A stretch of DNA of 64,000 bases from Sulfurimonas sp. (GCF_028714975.1 NZ_JAQTLH010000001.1:248001-312000), one strand, 5' to 3'; numbered from the stretch's first letter, positions 47,645-57,311 are shown. Notes: generated from the sequence alone by a model not told the origin. Made by a program: numbers and translations.

Positions 47645-48776
47645 ACTTTTATCAAATAGTATTGATATAAAAAAATATCTAAAAGAGCTCGGCGTAGAGA
47701 GCGGCGGAGTAGGTATCATGTCGGCAAAAGCGGCACATCACACTCTCTATATCAGAGATTTGCATGTAGGCGGAGCCAATATCTTAAAGCAGGATGCCCT
47801 AAGCGTGGGTGCCGATTTGGCGGTGCCTCGCGGAACGGTCGTGGCAAAAACTCCGCATGTGGATTGCATACTCATCGCAACTTCAAAACAGTTAGAGCTT
47901 CTTAGTAAAAAAGAGCTGCTTCAACCCTTTGGACTAAAAGAGGCGGCAAAAAAATTTCAAGAGATTTTAAAAATCAAAAAACCAAAAGATGTAGAAGTCA
48001 TGGGCGTTATAAACGCGAATGACGACAGTTTTTTTAGCGAGTCGAGATTTAAAGAGGGCAGTGCGATAGAAGCCATAGAGCGTATGATAGCAGATGGCGC
48101 CCATATCATAGATATCGGCGGAGTTTCATCTGCTCCTAACTCTGCACGGGTAGATAAATATGAAGAGTTAAGAAGAGTAAAGCCGATTCTTGACGCAATA
48201 CAAGGCGAAAAACTCTTTAATAAAGTAAAATTCAGCATTGATAGTTATGAGCCTGATGTTATCTCTTATGCGCTTGATAGCGGATTTAAGATAGTAAACG
48301 ACATAACGGGTTTGGCGGATAAAGAGGTTTGCAGGCTTTGTGCAAGTTATGATGCGACTGCAGTGATTATGCATATGCAAAAAAAACCGCAAACTATGCA
48401 AGAAAATCCGGAGTATGAAAATATATTAAGCGATATCTACTCATTTTTTGGGCAGAGAATCAAAGAGGCCAAAGCGATGGGTGTTAAAGATATTGTCCTA
48501 GATGTCGGAATAGGGTTTGGTAAAACGCTAGAACATAATTTGATGCTTATAAAACATCATGAACACTTTTTGACACTCGGCAAATCTCTGCTCATCGGTG
48601 CTTCAAGAAAGTCGATGATAGATAAAATCTCGCCCTCTCTGCCAAAAGAGAGGCTTGCAGGGACTATTGCTCTGCATCTTGAAGCTGTGAGAAACGGAGC
48701 TTCTATCATCCGTGTGCATGATGTAAGAGAACATATTCAAGCGTTAAAAATTCAACAAGCATTAAATGCCATTTAG
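47634..48776 (+). CDS. folP: Dihydropteroate synthase, N-terminally extended
   Basis: FolP joins p-aminobenzoate to dihydropterin pyrophosphate in folate synthesis. An N-terminal domain of about 110 residues (MQIELLSNSIDIKKYLKELG...) precedes the barrel, as in H. pylori. Barrel motifs are VMGVINANDDSFF (usual NVTPDSF), DIGGVSSAPNS (usual DIGGESTRPG), FSIDSYEP, NDITG, MHMQ, DVGIGFGKT, GASRKS and the final RVHDV. ATG 47634 has GGGAG upstream and is preferred to TTG 47619. The gene overlaps holB by 11 bases. Confidence 0.9.
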   Translation: MQIELLSNSIDIKKYLKELGVESGGVGIMSAKAAHHTLYIRDLHVGGANILKQDALSVGADLAVPRGTVVAKTPHVDCILIATSKQLELLSKKELLQPFGLKEAAKKFQEILKIKKPKDVEVMGVINANDDSFFSESRFKEGSAIEAIERMIADGAHIIDIGGVSSAPNSARVDKYEELRRVKPILDAIQGEKLFNKVKFSIDSYEPDVISYALDSGFKIVNDITGLADKEVCRLCASYDATAVIMHMQKKPQTMQENPEYENILSDIYSFFGQRIKEAKAMGVKDIVLDVGIGFGKTLEHNLMLIKHHEHFLTLGKSLLIGASRKSMIDKISPSLPKERLAGTIALHLEAVRNGASIIRVHDVREHIQALKIQQALNAI

Positions 48777-48787
48777 AGGTTAAAGTT

Positions 48788-50116
48788 ATGAAATTCCCGA
48801 CAATCGGCAGTATAGCAACAACTTCAGTTGTTTCAATAGATATAAACAAGACGATTTCAGATGCTATAAAAATGATGTTTGAGAGCGTGCATAGAAATAT
48901 AATAGTAATAGATGAAAATGTTTTTCGTATTTTAACGGTAAACGACATTTTAAATATTAAAATTCAAAATATAGATTTGAATGATTCGCTTAAGAGCTTA
49001 AAACTTAATAGCGTTTCCGTAGCACATAAAGATAAAAATATTTTAGAGATAGTTGATTATCTAAATTGCGAAATAGAGTATATATGTGTAATTGATGGAG
49101 ACGGTTCGCTTCACGGGCTTGTTTCGCATACGGATGTTACAAGCAGTATAGACCCTGAGACACTGATGGATAATTTTTGTCTGCAGGACTTTTTAAAGCT
49201 TAGCAGAAGAGCCAAGTGGATAAATAAAGGTATGAAGACGCTTGATTTGCTTGAAGAGATGATAAAAAACCGTTACGAGAGCGTAATGATTGTAGAAAAC
49301 TTCAAGCCTATAGGAATCTTTACTACAAAGGATGTTGTAAAAATCATCAAACATAACGAAGATTTAGAGCTGCCTGTAAGTAACTATATGTCATCTCCAG
49401 TTGAGACGATAAGTAAAAACAGTTCTATAAAAGAGGCTTTGGCATTTTTGAAAGAGAAGCATTATAAAAGAGTAGTAGTTGTTGACGATAACGGAGATAT
49501 GTCTGGGATAATTACGCAAAAAGAGCTTATTTCCCTCTCATACTCAAGATGGGCAATGCTTATGAAAGAGCATCATGATGAGCTTTGTCAAATCAATGCT
49601 TCTCTTTTAAACAAGAGCAAAAAGTATGAAGCGATGGCTTCTATAGACCCTCTTACGAGTTTATATAACCGCAATAAATTTTTAGAACTATATCTCTCAT
49701 CATACAAAACTATGGCAGAGAGAGATAACAGTATGTCATTAATCATAATAGACATAGACCATTTTAAAAAGATAAACGATGCTTACGGGCATAATGTCGG
49801 GGATGAGGTTCTTGTAAAAATCTCTCATGAGCTGCAAAAAACCCTAAGAAACATAGATATAGTATGCAGATGGGGAGGAGAGGAGTTTGTTATACTCCTT
49901 CCTGCGACAGATATGGATAATGCACTTTTATTAGCCGAAAAATTAAGAGCTCATATAGAAGAGTTAAATATAGATAAAGCAGGCAAAATTACTGCAAGCT
50001 TCGGAGTCACAAAAGTAGTAAAAGACGATGAGCTAAAGAGTGTCATCGAGAGAGCCGATAGAGCTCTCTATGAAGCAAAAGCTTCGGGTAGAAACTGTGT
50101 TAAGGCGATTTTTTAA
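48788..50116 (+). CDS. CBS-domain diguanylate cyclase
   Basis: The 442-residue protein has two N-terminal CBS pairs (about 1-120 and 135-255; for example GIFTTKDVVKIIKHN and SGIITQKELISL), which bind adenine nucleotides in other proteins. A GGDEF domain (about 280-440) follows, with active-site GGEEF at 363-367 and an intact RxxD inhibitory site (RNID). It has no membrane segment. It likely links c-di-GMP synthesis to cellular energy or nucleotide state. It starts 11 bases after folP and overlaps the next gene's end by 4 bases, on opposite strands. Confidence 0.93.
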   Translation: MKFPTIGSIATTSVVSIDINKTISDAIKMMFESVHRNIIVIDENVFRILTVNDILNIKIQNIDLNDSLKSLKLNSVSVAHKDKNILEIVDYLNCEIEYICVIDGDGSLHGLVSHTDVTSSIDPETLMDNFCLQDFLKLSRRAKWINKGMKTLDLLEEMIKNRYESVMIVENFKPIGIFTTKDVVKIIKHNEDLELPVSNYMSSPVETISKNSSIKEALAFLKEKHYKRVVVVDDNGDMSGIITQKELISLSYSRWAMLMKEHHDELCQINASLLNKSKKYEAMASIDPLTSLYNRNKFLELYLSSYKTMAERDNSMSLIIIDIDHFKKINDAYGHNVGDEVLVKISHELQKTLRNIDIVCRWGGEEFVILLPATDMDNALLLAEKLRAHIEELNIDKAGKITASFGVTKVVKDDELKSVIERADRALYEAKASGRNCVKAIF

Positions 50117-52221
50117 TCCTCTCTTATGCAGACTCTGTTTCTTCCGCTGTTTTTTGCCTCATAAAGAGCATCATCCGCTCTTTTTACTATTGTTTCAGAT
50201 GTATCGTCATCAATAAAGCTGCTTACGCCGAAACTTGATGTTTTTCTCCCCACGGCTTCAAATCGGTACTGTTCTATTTTTGCTCTTAAAATTTCTGCAT
50301 GTTCGGCAGCTGCTTTTATATCCGTTTGCGGAAGTATAATCATAAACTCTTCTCCGCCCCAACGACCTACAATGTCTGTTACCCTTGAGTTCTCTTTTAA
50401 TATTTTTGCAACATCAATAAGTGTTTTATCGCCGATGTTGTGCCCGTAAGTGTCGTTTACGGATTTGAAATGATCTATATCCAACATAATGACGCTAAAG
50501 ATTTGTCTGTATCTTGAGGCTCTCTCTATCTCGCTATCAAAAATAGACTTAAGTTTTAGCCTATTGTATAGTTGCGTTAATTGATCCGTCACTGAAAGCT
50601 CTTCTGTAATCTTTTGAGCGGTTATATCGTATCTTAAGGAGGTATAGCCGATTTTCTCCCCTGAGGCGTTATATATCGGAGAAATTGTTGCGTGTGTCCA
50701 ATAAGACTTACCCTCTTTTGTAGTATTTCTTATCTCACCCCTCCAAGTTTCGTCTCTCCTTAAGGCTCCCCACATCTCTTTGTAGAGTTCGTTTGGTGTG
50801 TTAGGATGTCTCATTATATTGTGTTTTTTACCTATGAGTTCATCCTTCTCGTAGCCGGTAAAATTACAAAATGCACTACTGACTTCCGTAATAACTCCGT
50901 TTAAATCCGTTGAAGAGGAGATAATATATCTATCCACAATATCAAGATATCTTTTCATAGAAGCGTTTGTTTTGCTAAGCTCATTTTTTGCCTCTTCAAG
51001 CTCTCTTGTTCTCTCTCTTACTTTATCTTCAAGGCCGATAGCATGCTTTTTGATAATATTTTGCGAATTTTTAAGTTTTTTAGCCATTTTGTTGAAGTTG
51101 CGCGCCAATACTCCTATTTCGTTGTCCACATAAACATCTACTCTGTTTTTTTCTTGATTTTCCAAAGAGAACTCTTTTACTCTTTTTATAAGAGCATCTA
51201 TCGGAAAAACTATATGTTTTGTCGCCATAATGATTGCAATAGCAATAAAAACCAAAACAATGAGGATAACTGCAATTGAGATTAATTCTTCTTTATGTAT
51301 AGGTTTTAAAACTTCATCCAGATCTATTTTTACGATAACTCCCCAATTAAGCGCGGGAATATACCCCCACGCCGTGATAACTTCAACTCCTCTATAGTCA
51401 AGACCTTCACCGCTGCCGTATCCTCCTCTTGCAGCTTTTGCAGATGCCAACTCTTTGTTTTCGTTAAATTCAAATTCGTTTTCTACGGAGTTTTTTATAT
51501 ATTTTAAAGGCGTAGTTGATATTAATTTATTTTGAGAGTTTATGGTAGATGCAAAAAATTCACCGCTCTCACCTAAGCCTTTTTGATCATCAAATATTTT
51601 AGAGAGCCTGCCTTTTGCAAGTTGAATTGCAATAACACCGATAATTTTATCTTCATTATAGATCGGATGTGCAACAAAAGCCGCATGGGCTTCAGAAGGC
51701 AGATAATACTCAAAACTGCTTATCTTAGTGTTTAAAAACATTTTTGCATCTTTATATACGGAAGCCAAGTTTGTATCTTTATAGATACCTGTTATAAGAT
51801 TTGTACCCAAATCTGACTCTTTTTTGAACGAGTAGATTATATTTCCGTCCATATCTATAAAAAAGATGTCATAAAATTTATCTTTATCTGTAAAGTTGTT
51901 TAGTATTTTGTTAAGTTTTTCGTCATCGCTAATTAGATGATTGTTTTGCTCAAAATTATCTTTATGTTTTAAAAAACCGTTAACCATACATGGAAAAGAG
52001 GCTATAAGCTTTGAACTTTTTTCGATATCTTCTATCTGATATTCTAATTTTGATATTTTTTCATTTAAGGTAAGCTCAAGACGCTCTTTTGCTTGGGATT
52101 TAAACTGATTTTTGTAAAAGAAATAGTTTATACTAAAGAGAGTAATAATTGGAATAACGGAAACTACGATAAACCAAAATAGAATTTCATCTCTTATATG
52201 CAAATTGAACCGTCTACTCAT
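50113..52221 (-). CDS. dCache-HAMP-PAS diguanylate cyclase
   Basis: This inner-membrane receptor of 702 residues has a membrane segment at about 12-30, a periplasmic dCache domain (about 35-310; FFIDMDGNIIYSFKKESDLG, GVIVKIDLDEVLKPI), a second membrane segment (about 311-334), HAMP (about 335-390) and a coiled coil. A PAS domain (about 430-535; YISSSTDLNGVITEVSSAFCNFTGY) leads into GGDEF with GGEEF at 622-626 and RxxD site RVTD. Its start overlaps the stop of the binding-protein gene by ATGA, suggesting a shared signalling unit. Confidence 0.94.
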   Translation of the reverse strand: MSRRFNLHIRDEILFWFIVVSVIPIITLFSINYFFYKNQFKSQAKERLELTLNEKISKLEYQIEDIEKSSKLIASFPCMVNGFLKHKDNFEQNNHLISDDEKLNKILNNFTDKDKFYDIFFIDMDGNIIYSFKKESDLGTNLITGIYKDTNLASVYKDAKMFLNTKISSFEYYLPSEAHAAFVAHPIYNEDKIIGVIAIQLAKGRLSKIFDDQKGLGESGEFFASTINSQNKLISTTPLKYIKNSVENEFEFNENKELASAKAARGGYGSGEGLDYRGVEVITAWGYIPALNWGVIVKIDLDEVLKPIHKEELISIAVILIVLVFIAIAIIMATKHIVFPIDALIKRVKEFSLENQEKNRVDVYVDNEIGVLARNFNKMAKKLKNSQNIIKKHAIGLEDKVRERTRELEEAKNELSKTNASMKRYLDIVDRYIISSSTDLNGVITEVSSAFCNFTGYEKDELIGKKHNIMRHPNTPNELYKEMWGALRRDETWRGEIRNTTKEGKSYWTHATISPIYNASGEKIGYTSLRYDITAQKITEELSVTDQLTQLYNRLKLKSIFDSEIERASRYRQIFSVIMLDIDHFKSVNDTYGHNIGDKTLIDVAKILKENSRVTDIVGRWGGEEFMIILPQTDIKAAAEHAEILRAKIEQYRFEAVGRKTSSFGVSSFIDDDTSETIVKRADDALYEAKNSGRNRVCIRED

Positions 52222-53435
52222 TTTGTATCACCTTTGCCTTCCCAAGAGTTACCAAAAGATTTATAAATCTCGTTTATACCGTTTTCCCAAAAATCAATCT
52301 CTTTAAACGGCGGATAGGGTTGAGGGTTTATTATATACTTAGATTGCCATACGATATCAAACTGATTTTGGTTATTTATTTTGCCTATAAATACTTTTCT
52401 GTGAACATGTTGGTTTATGGGGTCTACATAAAAGATGTTATCAGATATATTAACACTTGTTCTTTTTATATTTTTAAGTATCTCGGCGGAAGTTATTTCT
52501 TTTGATTTCAGTACCGCTTGTTTAAAAAGCTCTATGCCGAGATACATTGAAAACATAGCATCTGTTGTAAACTTATTTTGACCGTCGTTAATACCTTTAA
52601 AATAGCCCCATGTTGCATAGTGTCCAAGAGTTGCGCTGTTTTGCACATGTTTGGAAATCTCTAAAAGCGATGCTTCATCCACGCTTAGTGATATCACAGG
52701 AACTATATCTGATGTTATGTTAAACTCTTGAAGTTTTTTAAAAAATTCTATGTTTGAATCGCCGTTTAGGGTATTTATAATTGCATCGGGTTTTTTAGAT
52801 TTTATATCTTCAAAGAGATCTTTAAAATCGCTTGAGCCTAATGTAAAATATTTCTCTCCCACTACATGTAAATCGGTTAGTTTTGACAACTCGTTTATGT
52901 AAAAATTTGTAGCTTTTGGGTAGATGTAGTCTGAACCGACAAGATAGATATTGTTGCCGAAATTTGATTTGATAAAGTCTATAGTCGGGTTGACCTGCTG
53001 ATTTGCGCTAAGACCTAAATAGACTATGTTTGGCGAACTCTCAAACCCTTCATACTGAACGGGGTAAAATAGTATGCTGTTTGCTGATTCGACTATCTCT
53101 TTAACCTCTTTTCTTGAAGCGGAAGTCCAACATCCAAAGATAGCTACAACGCCTTTGTCGATAAGCTCTTTGGCACCTTTTTTAAACTCTTTTGAATCAG
53201 ATTTTCCGTCAAACTCGATGATTTCTAGCTCTCTATTTAGCAGACCGCCGCTTCTGTTTATCTCTCTTGCGGCAGCTCTTAGTATATCTCCTAGAGGTTT
53301 TTCGTTTGTGCTCATGGTTCCGGTTGCCGAGTAAAGAAGACCTATTTTTATACTCTCTTTTTTTATTCCTACAAAGGCAACTAACAAAGCAGCTATAAAA
53401 GTCGCAATGCTAAAGATAGCGATAAAAGTTCTCAT
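52218..53435 (-). CDS. Periplasmic binding protein of the urea/amide type, coupled to a diguanylate cyclase
   Basis: The product has an N-terminal signal or anchor (FIAIFSIATFIAALLVAFVG) and a type I periplasmic-binding fold like UrtA/AmiC: IKIGLLYSATGTMSTNEKPL, AIFGCWTSASRKEVKEIV, ILFYPVQYEGFESSPNIVYLG and ATWGYFKGI. No permease or ATPase gene is near. The neighbour overlapping its stop is a diguanylate cyclase with a periplasmic domain, so it may be a ligand-presenting sensor part. ATG 53435 (MRTFIAIF) with GGGAG upstream is preferred to TTG 53447. The ligand is unknown. Confidence 0.85.
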   Translation of the reverse strand: MRTFIAIFSIATFIAALLVAFVGIKKESIKIGLLYSATGTMSTNEKPLGDILRAAAREINRSGGLLNRELEIIEFDGKSDSKEFKKGAKELIDKGVVAIFGCWTSASRKEVKEIVESANSILFYPVQYEGFESSPNIVYLGLSANQQVNPTIDFIKSNFGNNIYLVGSDYIYPKATNFYINELSKLTDLHVVGEKYFTLGSSDFKDLFEDIKSKKPDAIINTLNGDSNIEFFKKLQEFNITSDIVPVISLSVDEASLLEISKHVQNSATLGHYATWGYFKGINDGQNKFTTDAMFSMYLGIELFKQAVLKSKEITSAEILKNIKRTSVNISDNIFYVDPINQHVHRKVFIGKINNQNQFDIVWQSKYIINPQPYPPFKEIDFWENGINEIYKSFGNSWEGKGDTK

Positions 53436-53502
53436 AGCTTCTCCCAAGTCAAAATGGTCGAAAATAAACTCTTATGTTTTTATATATAGTACCTCAATAT
53501 CT

Positions 53503-54486
53503 TTAAAAAGTAGCAGGTGCTATATATTTTCCATTGACAAAACGGCAGCCGTGACCTTTTGGAAAGAGTTTCTTTGCATCAATCCATAGCTCGTTTACAC
53601 TCTCTTTATGGGTAAAGTCGATTTTTGCCTGAGACTCCTTCACATCAACGACTAAACCGCAATTTGTTTCTACACCTTTTTTAATGTTTTTTCTAAAGTT
53701 TTCAATGCTTTTTGTGTAGTTGTCTATAGCTTTTTGCTCCATTTTTGCTAAGTTTATATTCTCTTTTTCTAGCTGTTTTTCGCTCTTTAGTATCTTTTGT
53801 TCGCTTGCTTTTGCCAATCGCTCTTCTTCTAGCTTTTTATTTTGCTCTTGGATTTTTAAATTATCGCGATTTTTTGTAGCAATAGGAATTAAAGTAGAGG
53901 CATAAGCATAAGATGAATATTTTTCTATAAATGCATCAAGCTCGTTTACTGTTTTAGCTTCAAGAAATAGGCGGTCACATTGTGCACGCTCAAATATAAT
54001 TTTTTTATTCTCAATAGCTTTAAACAGGTTTGTCTGTCTTATGGCTTCATCAATCAGCTCTTTATCGACATACTTTTGTTTAGGAGATTTAGCATCAAGA
54101 TTTTTTATGAGGCCTACGATATTTTCCGGAGTAACAGCACTTGTTAGATTGCTTGTACACGGAGTATATTGACCGGTATTATTTGAGTCACGGCATACAT
54201 ATACATTTGAAGAGTTCATCGCAAAATTTGGGTTTACTTCGCCATTTGCCTCATTTACTTTAAGAATCTCTTGATTCGTTTTTGCTCTTTTTTCTATTTC
54301 GGTATCTTTTATATCGACTATTTTCCAACCGGTATTATTTTTTTCAATCAATGCATAATAGTAACCGCTTTGGCTCACATATCCGCTCTTAGATGCAGAT
54401 TTTGCATTAAGAGCCTGATTTGAGGTACTGCATCCAAAAAACAGGATAGATAAAGTAAGCGTATAAATAATATTTTTGTAAAACAC
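53503..54486 (-). CDS. Lipoprotein with coiled-coil C-terminal half, unknown function
   Basis: The N-terminus MFYKNIIYTLTLSILFFGCSTS is a lipoprotein signal with lipobox LFFGC, so the protein is probably membrane-anchored. Residues 40-150 form an uncharacterised domain (YYYALIEKNNTGWKIVDIKD), and about 190-290 form a charged coiled coil (EEERLAKASEQKILKSEKQLEKEN). A small C-terminal domain ends GHGCRFVNGKYIAP. I know no family. It lies upstream of the binding-protein/cyclase pair on the same strand, about 67 bases away. Confidence 0.72.
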   Translation of the reverse strand: MFYKNIIYTLTLSILFFGCSTSNQALNAKSASKSGYVSQSGYYYALIEKNNTGWKIVDIKDTEIEKRAKTNQEILKVNEANGEVNPNFAMNSSNVYVCRDSNNTGQYTPCTSNLTSAVTPENIVGLIKNLDAKSPKQKYVDKELIDEAIRQTNLFKAIENKKIIFERAQCDRLFLEAKTVNELDAFIEKYSSYAYASTLIPIATKNRDNLKIQEQNKKLEEERLAKASEQKILKSEKQLEKENINLAKMEQKAIDNYTKSIENFRKNIKKGVETNCGLVVDVKESQAKIDFTHKESVNELWIDAKKLFPKGHGCRFVNGKYIAPATF

Positions 54487-54605
54487 ATAATTCCTTTTAA
54501 GGTTTAAGTAGTTGAGATGTTTAATCAGACCTGTAAATTAATTTTACATCGTGAAATATTAAAAAGCCGTTAAGCTCTTTAGAATGTGGCGGGTTTTTAA
54601 GGATA

Positions 54606-54629
54606 CTCTCACACGTATTTGTGTGAGAG
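54606..54629 (-). terminator. Hairpin after dnaK (probable terminator)
   Basis: On the minus strand CTCTCACAC-AAATAC-GTGTGAGAG forms a perfect 9-base stem 12 bases beyond the dnaK stop. The following TATCCTT is only partly T-rich, so termination may be imperfect. The rest of this gap (54487-54640) shows no gene. Confidence 0.6.
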
Positions 54630-54640
54630 CAAAGCTGTTT

Positions 54641-56521
54641 TTACTCTATTTCAGCATCGATGACATCATCATCTTTCTTCTTTTTTGAACTATCTGCGTG
54701 AGCTGCAGTATCATCTTTTTTGTACATCTGCTCAGCCATTTTGTGACTTACTTCCGTTAAAGTTTTCACTTTTGCTTCAATCTGCTCTTTTGTAGAGTTT
54801 GTATCTTTGAGAACATCTTTTAGTTCAGATATAGCACTCTCTATCTTAGTTTTTTCGCTTGCATCGATTTTAGTACCGATTTCGCCTAACGATTTTTCAG
54901 TTTGTGCTATAAGTGCATCGGCTTGATTTTTAAGGTCAACCAACTCTCTTCTTTTTGAGTCTTCCGCTTTGTGTGCCTCTGCATCTTGAACCATTTTGTT
55001 AATCTCTTCTTCGCTAAGTCCTGAAGAACCGCTGATTGTGATTGATTGAGATTTGCCCGTACCTTTGTCGGTCGAACTAACAGTTAAAATTCCGTTTGCA
55101 TCGATATCAAAAGTTACTTCGATTTGAGGCACGCCTCTTGGAGCCGCTGCGATGTTTCCTAGTTCAAATAGACCTAAAGATTTGTTATCTCTTGCAAACT
55201 CTCTCTCACCTTGAACAACCGAGATGCTAACGGCAGGCTGGTTGTCTTCTGCAGTTGAGAAGATTTGAGATTTTTTAACCGGAATCGTCGTACCTTTTTC
55301 AATGATTTTAGTAGCAACACCGCCTAAAGTCTCGATTCCAAGGGAAAGCGGAGTAACATCAAGTAGAAGTACATCTTTAACGTCTCCTCTTAAAACACCG
55401 CCTTGGATAGCTGCACCCGCCGCAACAACTTCGTCAGGGTTTACGCTTTTGTTTAGGTTTTTACCGCCAAAGTAATCAGAAACCATTTTTTGAGCAAGCG
55501 GAACACGGATTGAACCGCCGACCATGATAATCTCTTTGATATCGCTGTTTGATAAACCTGACTCTTTCATAGCAGTTTTGATATGCTCGATAGTCTCTTC
55601 AACAAGTTTTTCAATCATACTCTCAAATTTAGCGCGAGTAAGTTTGATAACCAAGTGTTGAGGACCTGCTTGCGTCATAGTGATAAACGGCAGGTTAATC
55701 TCTGTTTCAGTAGATGAACTTAACTCTTTTTTAGCATTTTCAGCTGCATCTTTTAAGCGTTGAAGTGCCATTTTGTCGTTTTTAAGATCTACGCCGTGAG
55801 TATTTTTAAACTCGCTGTTTAGGTAATCAACGATTTTGTTGTCAAAGTCGTCCCCGCCTAAAAATGCGTTACCGTCAGTTGAGAGAACTTCAAAAGTACC
55901 GTCACTTATCTCTAAAACAGTAACATCGAATGTCCCGCCCCCTAGGTCATAAACAAGTACATTTTCATCCGATTTGCTCTCTAGTCCGTACGCAAGTGCA
56001 GAAGCGGTAGGCTCGTTGATGATACGAAGAACATTAAGACCCGCGATAGTCCCCGCATCTTTTGTAGCCTTTCTTTGTGCATCGTTAAAATACGCCGGAA
56101 CCGTAATAACCGCGTCAGTTACGGTAGAACCGAGGTAAGCTTCAGCATCCTCTTTTAGTTTAGAAAGGATCTTAGCCGAAATCTCTTGCGGAGTGTAAAT
56201 CTTGCCCGCAACATCAACGGCAGCCATGCCGTCTTTGTTAACTATGTTATAAGTTACTTTATCGTGAGCAGCTTTTGCATTTTCCTCGCTCATCATAAGA
56301 CCCATAATTCTCTTGATTGAAGAGATTGTTTTGTTTGGGTTTGTTATCGCTTGGCGTTTTGCAGGATCTCCTACTAAAACTTCACCTTTATCCGTAAATG
56401 CAACTACCGAAGGAGTCGTATTTTTACCCTCTTTATTCGGGATGATTTTCGCCTCACCGCCCTCATAAACAGCAACACATGAATTTGTCGTTCCTAAATC
56501 TATACCTATTACTTTACTCAT
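54641..56521 (-). CDS. dnaK: Chaperone protein DnaK (Hsp70)
   Basis: DnaK is the central ATP-driven chaperone, working with DnaJ, GrpE and ClpB. The N-terminal ATPase opens [19 protein letters not shown]; phosphate motif [16 protein letters not shown] and [13 protein letters not shown] are visible. The substrate-binding domain (about 380-510) and lid follow, with a C-terminal DAEIE. The 626 residues are normal. It follows grpE by 177 bases containing a hairpin repeat. dnaJ and hrcA are not adjacent. Confidence 0.98.
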   Translation of the reverse strand: MSKVIGIDLGTTNSCVAVYEGGEAKIIPNKEGKNTTPSVVAFTDKGEVLVGDPAKRQAITNPNKTISSIKRIMGLMMSEENAKAAHDKVTYNIVNKDGMAAVDVAGKIYTPQEISAKILSKLKEDAEAYLGSTVTDAVITVPAYFNDAQRKATKDAGTIAGLNVLRIINEPTASALAYGLESKSDENVLVYDLGGGTFDVTVLEISDGTFEVLSTDGNAFLGGDDFDNKIVDYLNSEFKNTHGVDLKNDKMALQRLKDAAENAKKELSSSTETEINLPFITMTQAGPQHLVIKLTRAKFESMIEKLVEETIEHIKTAMKESGLSNSDIKEIIMVGGSIRVPLAQKMVSDYFGGKNLNKSVNPDEVVAAGAAIQGGVLRGDVKDVLLLDVTPLSLGIETLGGVATKIIEKGTTIPVKKSQIFSTAEDNQPAVSISVVQGEREFARDNKSLGLFELGNIAAAPRGVPQIEVTFDIDANGILTVSSTDKGTGKSQSITISGSSGLSEEEINKMVQDAEAHKAEDSKRRELVDLKNQADALIAQTEKSLGEIGTKIDASEKTKIESAISELKDVLKDTNSTKEQIEAKVKTLTEVSHKMAEQMYKKDDTAAHADSSKKKKDDDVIDAEIE

Positions 56522-56590
56522 TTTTTTATCCTTAATTTGATTTTATTTTATAAAATAAAATAAAATGAAGGGAACCTCCATCTTATTTGT

Positions 56591-56640
56591 CGCAAAAGGA
56601 ACAAGTCCCTTTCGCTTTCGCTAGCCGCTAAGGCACTAAA
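56591..56640 (-). repeat. Dispersed hairpin repeat, copy 3 (dnaK leader)
   Basis: Read on the minus strand, TTTAGTGCCTTAGCGGCTAG followed by CGAAAGCGAAAGGGA matches the clpB leader copy (TTTAGTCGCCTCAGCGGCGTAAGCGAAG) closely. The next stretch, AGGGACTTGTTCCTTTT, can form an additional hairpin (GGGAC.../...GTTCC). It is located about 70 bases before the dnaK start, inside the grpE-dnaK spacer, so it is in the transcript. Confidence 0.6.
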
Positions 56641-56698
56641 GTTTGACACTTTTGTGTCAGATTTGATTTTTTATCTTATAAAACTATATGAACGAATG

Positions 56699-57244
56699 TT
56701 AATTCGCCACAACAACCATCGCTTCGCGAAGCGGTCTCTCTTTATATTTATAGCCTGTTTGGAAAGTTTGAACTATCTGTCCGCTCTCTACCGTGTCGCT
56801 ATCTACGCTTTGTATAGCGTTATGAATGTTCGGGTCAAAAGGTTCGTCGTGAGAAACCATCTTTACGCCGTGCTTTTCCAAAGCGGTCGTGAGCTGCTTT
56901 AGCGTAAGCTCAATCCCCTCTTTTAATTTTTCTAAGTGTTCTACGGGGTCTGCTACGCTTGCAGTCGATGAGAGAGCCATTTGAAGTGCATCCATAACTG
57001 GAATCATATCTTTGGCAAATTTCTCGTTTGAATATTCGACCGCAGTATACTTCTCTCTCTCCAATCTTTTTTTGATATTATCAAAATCAGCATGAACGCG
57101 AGCATATTTGTCTTTTAGTTCAGCCATTTCGGCTTGTAAAAGATTAAACTCGTTTTCAACGGCTGCTGCTTCTGCCGCCGCATCATCTAGTTCAACTTTT
57201 TCAAGAGTTTCGCTTTGAACCTCTTCATTATTTTCTTTTGACAT
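56699..57244 (-). CDS. grpE: Nucleotide exchange factor GrpE
   Basis: GrpE releases ADP from DnaK. The 181-residue product has an acidic N-terminal tail, a long coiled coil (about 30-100; FNLLQAEMAELKDKYARVHADFDN), and the C-terminal beta domain ending in GYKYKERPLREAMVVVAN, the family signature. It is the first gene of grpE-dnaK, with a consensus promoter and AAAGGAG upstream. Confidence 0.97.
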   Translation of the reverse strand: MSKENNEEVQSETLEKVELDDAAAEAAAVENEFNLLQAEMAELKDKYARVHADFDNIKKRLEREKYTAVEYSNEKFAKDMIPVMDALQMALSSTASVADPVEHLEKLKEGIELTLKQLTTALEKHGVKMVSHDEPFDPNIHNAIQSVDSDTVESGQIVQTFQTGYKYKERPLREAMVVVAN

Positions 57245-57281
57245 AGTTGTTAAATCACTCCTTTTCTAAAAAGATGACAGA

Positions 57282-57311
57282 ATTATACATATTGAGCGTA
57301 ATAATGTCAAG
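57282..57311 (-). promoter_or_regulatory. Consensus sigma-70 promoter of grpE-dnaK with HAIR-like element
   Basis: On the minus strand TTGACA (57310-57305) and TATAAT (57287-57282) are separated by 17 bases, an exact consensus. Over the -35 and spacer lies CTTGACA-N7-GCTCAAT (57311-57291), matching 10 of 14 positions of the HspR/HAIR operator (CTTGAGT-N7-ACTCAAG). This suggests HspR-like repression. No CIRCE element is seen. Confidence 0.6.

Noticed and set aside
52218-53435. Annotation as urea ABC transporter component UrtA
   Set aside because: Family resemblance is real, but no urtBCDE or urease genes are nearby, so transport is not supported.
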